Shown here: positions 50,684-52,673 of the stretch, piece by piece | How the letters are laid out: each line of letters begins with the position of its first letter | Numbering within the stretch: position 1 is the first letter of the stretch | DNA from: Desulfobacteraceae bacterium | GTDB taxonomy: Bacteria > Desulfobacterota > Desulfobacteria > Desulfobacterales > Desulfosalsimonadaceae | Direction: 5' to 3' | DNA length: 52,673 bases | Assembly (NCBI GenBank): GCA_003599885.1 | Contig: QZKW01000009.1 | Location: 1-52,673 of the forward strand | Made by a program: the position numbers and the translations under genes | Notes under the pieces: generated by a model | Told to the model about the DNA's origin: nothing | Seen by the model: only the letters and a program-made list of their open reading frames with translations | The model's database searches: none

Positions 50684-52669
50684 ATGGAAAATGGAACGAT
50701 TGTCGAATATATCGACCAGCAGCGGATTTTCTGCGCGGTCATTCTGGAGGCTGCCGACCAGCGGGTGCGCCTGTTGACGGAGGAAAACCGTGAAGTCAGC
50801 CAGCGGATCAGCCGGCTGTCCCACGTTTCCCGGACCCGGTTGAATGTCGGCCGGGGCAGGGACAACCTGGTCGCCGCCCTAAAGGAAACCGCTGTCCGGC
50901 GTAAATGCCTGAGCGCGGACATCGATATCAAAGAACTATGGGAAGTGCTGAGCCCTGTGGGAGAATGGGTGGATCTGGCGACCATGACGGGTCTGTGCTT
51001 TCCGAACAACCCGAACGGCGATCACGAATCCGCCGTGATCCGGGCCTGTTTTGAAAACCGGATTTATTTTAAATTCAACCATGACGCGTTTTTCCCCCAC
51101 AACGAAGACCAGGTCCAGCAGAACATCGAAACAGAAAAGGAAAAAGAACGCCGCAGGCAGCTCATTGAAAACGGTGGCCAATGGTTGAAAAGCGTACTGG
51201 AAGGCGCTGTTCCCCCTGTGGCGGAAGACCGGAAACCCGTTGTCGAAATACTGAAATCCTATTACCTGTTCGGCAAGGACAGTCCGGATGCGACTGCGGG
51301 CCGGACCCTTCTTGCGGGGGCCGGCATTGAGAACGTGGAAAAGATATTTGATCTTCTGGTGAAGGTCGGCGTGTGGACGCCCAACGAACTGGTGGATCTT
51401 CAGCGGTATCATATCCCCGTTGAGTTTTCCGAAGCGATTTTAAAAAAGGCGGAGGAGATTTCCGATAGGGTCGATTTTAAATCACTGGATCCGTGCCGGA
51501 GAAATCTGACGGACCTGCCCATGATGACCATTGATGGTCAGGGGACCCTTGATTTTGACGATGCCATCAGCATTGAATCCGAAAACGGCTACTGCCGCGT
51601 GGGGATTCATATCGCGGATGTGGCGGCGTATGTGCAGAAGGGCGGGGAACTCGACCAGGAAGTGATTGGCCGGGGAACGTCCATCTATATGCCGGATCTG
51701 AAGATTTCCATGCTGCCGCCCCGGATATCTGAAAATATTTGCAGCCTGAAGGTCGGTGAAATCCGTCCGGCCATCAGTATATTCTGCAAGATCAGCCGGT
51801 ATGCGGAAATTTTTGAATTTGAGGTGGTGCCGTCCATTATCAAGGTGGGGCGGCAACTGTCGTATAATGATGTGGACATGATGGTGGATTCGGATGAGTC
51901 CATCTGGCTTCTGAACGAAATTGCCTGTAATTTCAGGAATAAACGCCTGTCAAACGGCGCGGTCCACATTGCGATTCCCGAGGTCAGCGTCCGGGTGTTT
52001 GATAACGGGGATATCAGCGTCCGGAAATCAGACCGGGAGAGTCCCGGCCGGATGTTTGTCTCGGAAATGATGATTCTGGCCAATTGGCTGATGGCGCGGT
52101 TTCTGGCGGAAAAAAACATGCCGGCCATTTTCCGGGCCCAGCATGACCCCAAAGCCCGGCTTTTCAGCCAGAAAAAAGAAAGTACCCTGTTTCAAAACTG
52201 GATGCAGCGGCGCATGCTCAACCGGGTGATCATTTCCCCCAAGCCGGAGCCGCATTCGGGATTGGGGCTGGACAAATATCTGACCGCCACATCCCCCATC
52301 CGGAAATACACCGATCTCGTGACCCAGCGGCAGATCCGCGGGTGTTTCGGACTGGAACAGCCTTATACGGCCGACGAAATCGACCGTCTGATTCAGGTTA
52401 TTAAAGAACCGTTAACCAATGCCGCCCTGGTCCAGCGCAGACGTCATTACTACTGGCTGCTGAAATATCTTGAAAGAAAGATCGGCGATGCGGAAGAAGC
52501 CATTGTTCTGGATAAGCGGCGGGACCATTATGTGATTCTGTTAACCTCCTACCTTGCGGAGTGCACCCTCCATTCCTCCAGCGCCTGGAGCCTGAAACCC
52601 CAGGATCTGGTGCGGGTGACCATCAGTCATGTGGATGCCCGGCGGGATGTGCTGACGGTCAGTCTGTAA
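50684..52669 (+). CDS. RNase II/R-family exoribonuclease
   Basis: This 661-residue 3'-5' exonuclease has the RNB signature: TIDGQGTLDFDDAIS with its aspartates near residue 285, GIHIADVAAYV and MPDLKISMLPP. A long N-terminal half, without a clear cold-shock motif, and a weak S1-like end (QDLVRVTISHVDARRD) flank it. Shorter than typical RNase R, it resembles the VacB-like group of Desulfobacterota. It degrades RNA from the 3' end in the cytoplasm. The stop TAA lies four bases before the window end. Confidence 0.92.
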   Translation: MENGTIVEYIDQQRIFCAVILEAADQRVRLLTEENREVSQRISRLSHVSRTRLNVGRGRDNLVAALKETAVRRKCLSADIDIKELWEVLSPVGEWVDLATMTGLCFPNNPNGDHESAVIRACFENRIYFKFNHDAFFPHNEDQVQQNIETEKEKERRRQLIENGGQWLKSVLEGAVPPVAEDRKPVVEILKSYYLFGKDSPDATAGRTLLAGAGIENVEKIFDLLVKVGVWTPNELVDLQRYHIPVEFSEAILKKAEEISDRVDFKSLDPCRRNLTDLPMMTIDGQGTLDFDDAISIESENGYCRVGIHIADVAAYVQKGGELDQEVIGRGTSIYMPDLKISMLPPRISENICSLKVGEIRPAISIFCKISRYAEIFEFEVVPSIIKVGRQLSYNDVDMMVDSDESIWLLNEIACNFRNKRLSNGAVHIAIPEVSVRVFDNGDISVRKSDRESPGRMFVSEMMILANWLMARFLAEKNMPAIFRAQHDPKARLFSQKKESTLFQNWMQRRMLNRVIISPKPEPHSGLGLDKYLTATSPIRKYTDLVTQRQIRGCFGLEQPYTADEIDRLIQVIKEPLTNAALVQRRRHYYWLLKYLERKIGDAEEAIVLDKRRDHYVILLTSYLAECTLHSSSAWSLKPQDLVRVTISHVDARRDVLTVSL

Positions 52670-52673
52670 CTTT

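Overview
The window looks like the chromosome of a sulfate-reducing member of the Desulfobacterota, probably Desulfobacterales. The clues are a DsrK/HdrD-like plus long HdrA plus MvhD electron-transfer cluster, a selenocysteine tRNA and SelB, a cobalamin riboswitch, a fused SpmAB protein, and many secreted sulfur-handling proteins. This is inferred from gene content; no taxonomic marker search was possible.

Positions 1-17000 form a redox and sulfur region read almost entirely on the + strand. A heterodisulfide-reductase-type operon comes first: a fused HdrC/HdrB-like protein, a small unknown, a double-length HdrA and MvhD. It is followed by secreted proteins: a DUF1573 protein, a duplicated sulfite-oxidase-fold protein and a TonB-dependent receptor. 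Three lipoproteins with 2, 4 and 1 rhodanese domains follow; the last is fused to a YdjY-like cysteine domain. A HesB/IscA-like protein, tRNA-Sec and selB sit among them. A 25-base dyad-type site with identical 16-base spacing lies both upstream of the hdr operon and before the four-domain rhodanese gene. A nitroreductase and a glycosyltransferase of the 'selenodomain-associated' type close the region.

Positions about 18950-28790 are an AT-rich accessory zone built on the 3' end of ssrA (tmRNA). Imperfect copies of the ssrA end and its terminator region mark tandem insertions. The oldest part holds a decayed toxin-antitoxin pair, a truncated integrase, a CoiA-like nuclease and a membrane coiled-coil protein. 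A small second part holds one HEPN-like protein. The youngest part (about 23202-28790) holds an intact tyrosine integrase, a Rep_trans-type replication initiator, a double ribbon-helix-helix protein, an MtlR/HEPN-like protein and several strong hairpins that could be replication origins.

Positions 28758-37700 are core genes: ssrA, an amidase lipoprotein, an smpB-ptsI-ptsH operon, a LOG-family hydrolase, an orphan DNA methyltransferase, SpmAB, a small membrane protein and a hypothetical gene. At 37766-39720, bioA faces a very small gene controlled by a cobalamin riboswitch and two tandem terminators. That small frame continues past its UGA as a CxxU-containing candidate selenoprotein. Positions 39968-43075 carry a YjjJ-like HipA kinase and two unknown proteins. 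The right end holds fhs, a heterodimeric ABC exporter, a CorC/HlyC-type membrane protein and an RNase II/R-family exonuclease.
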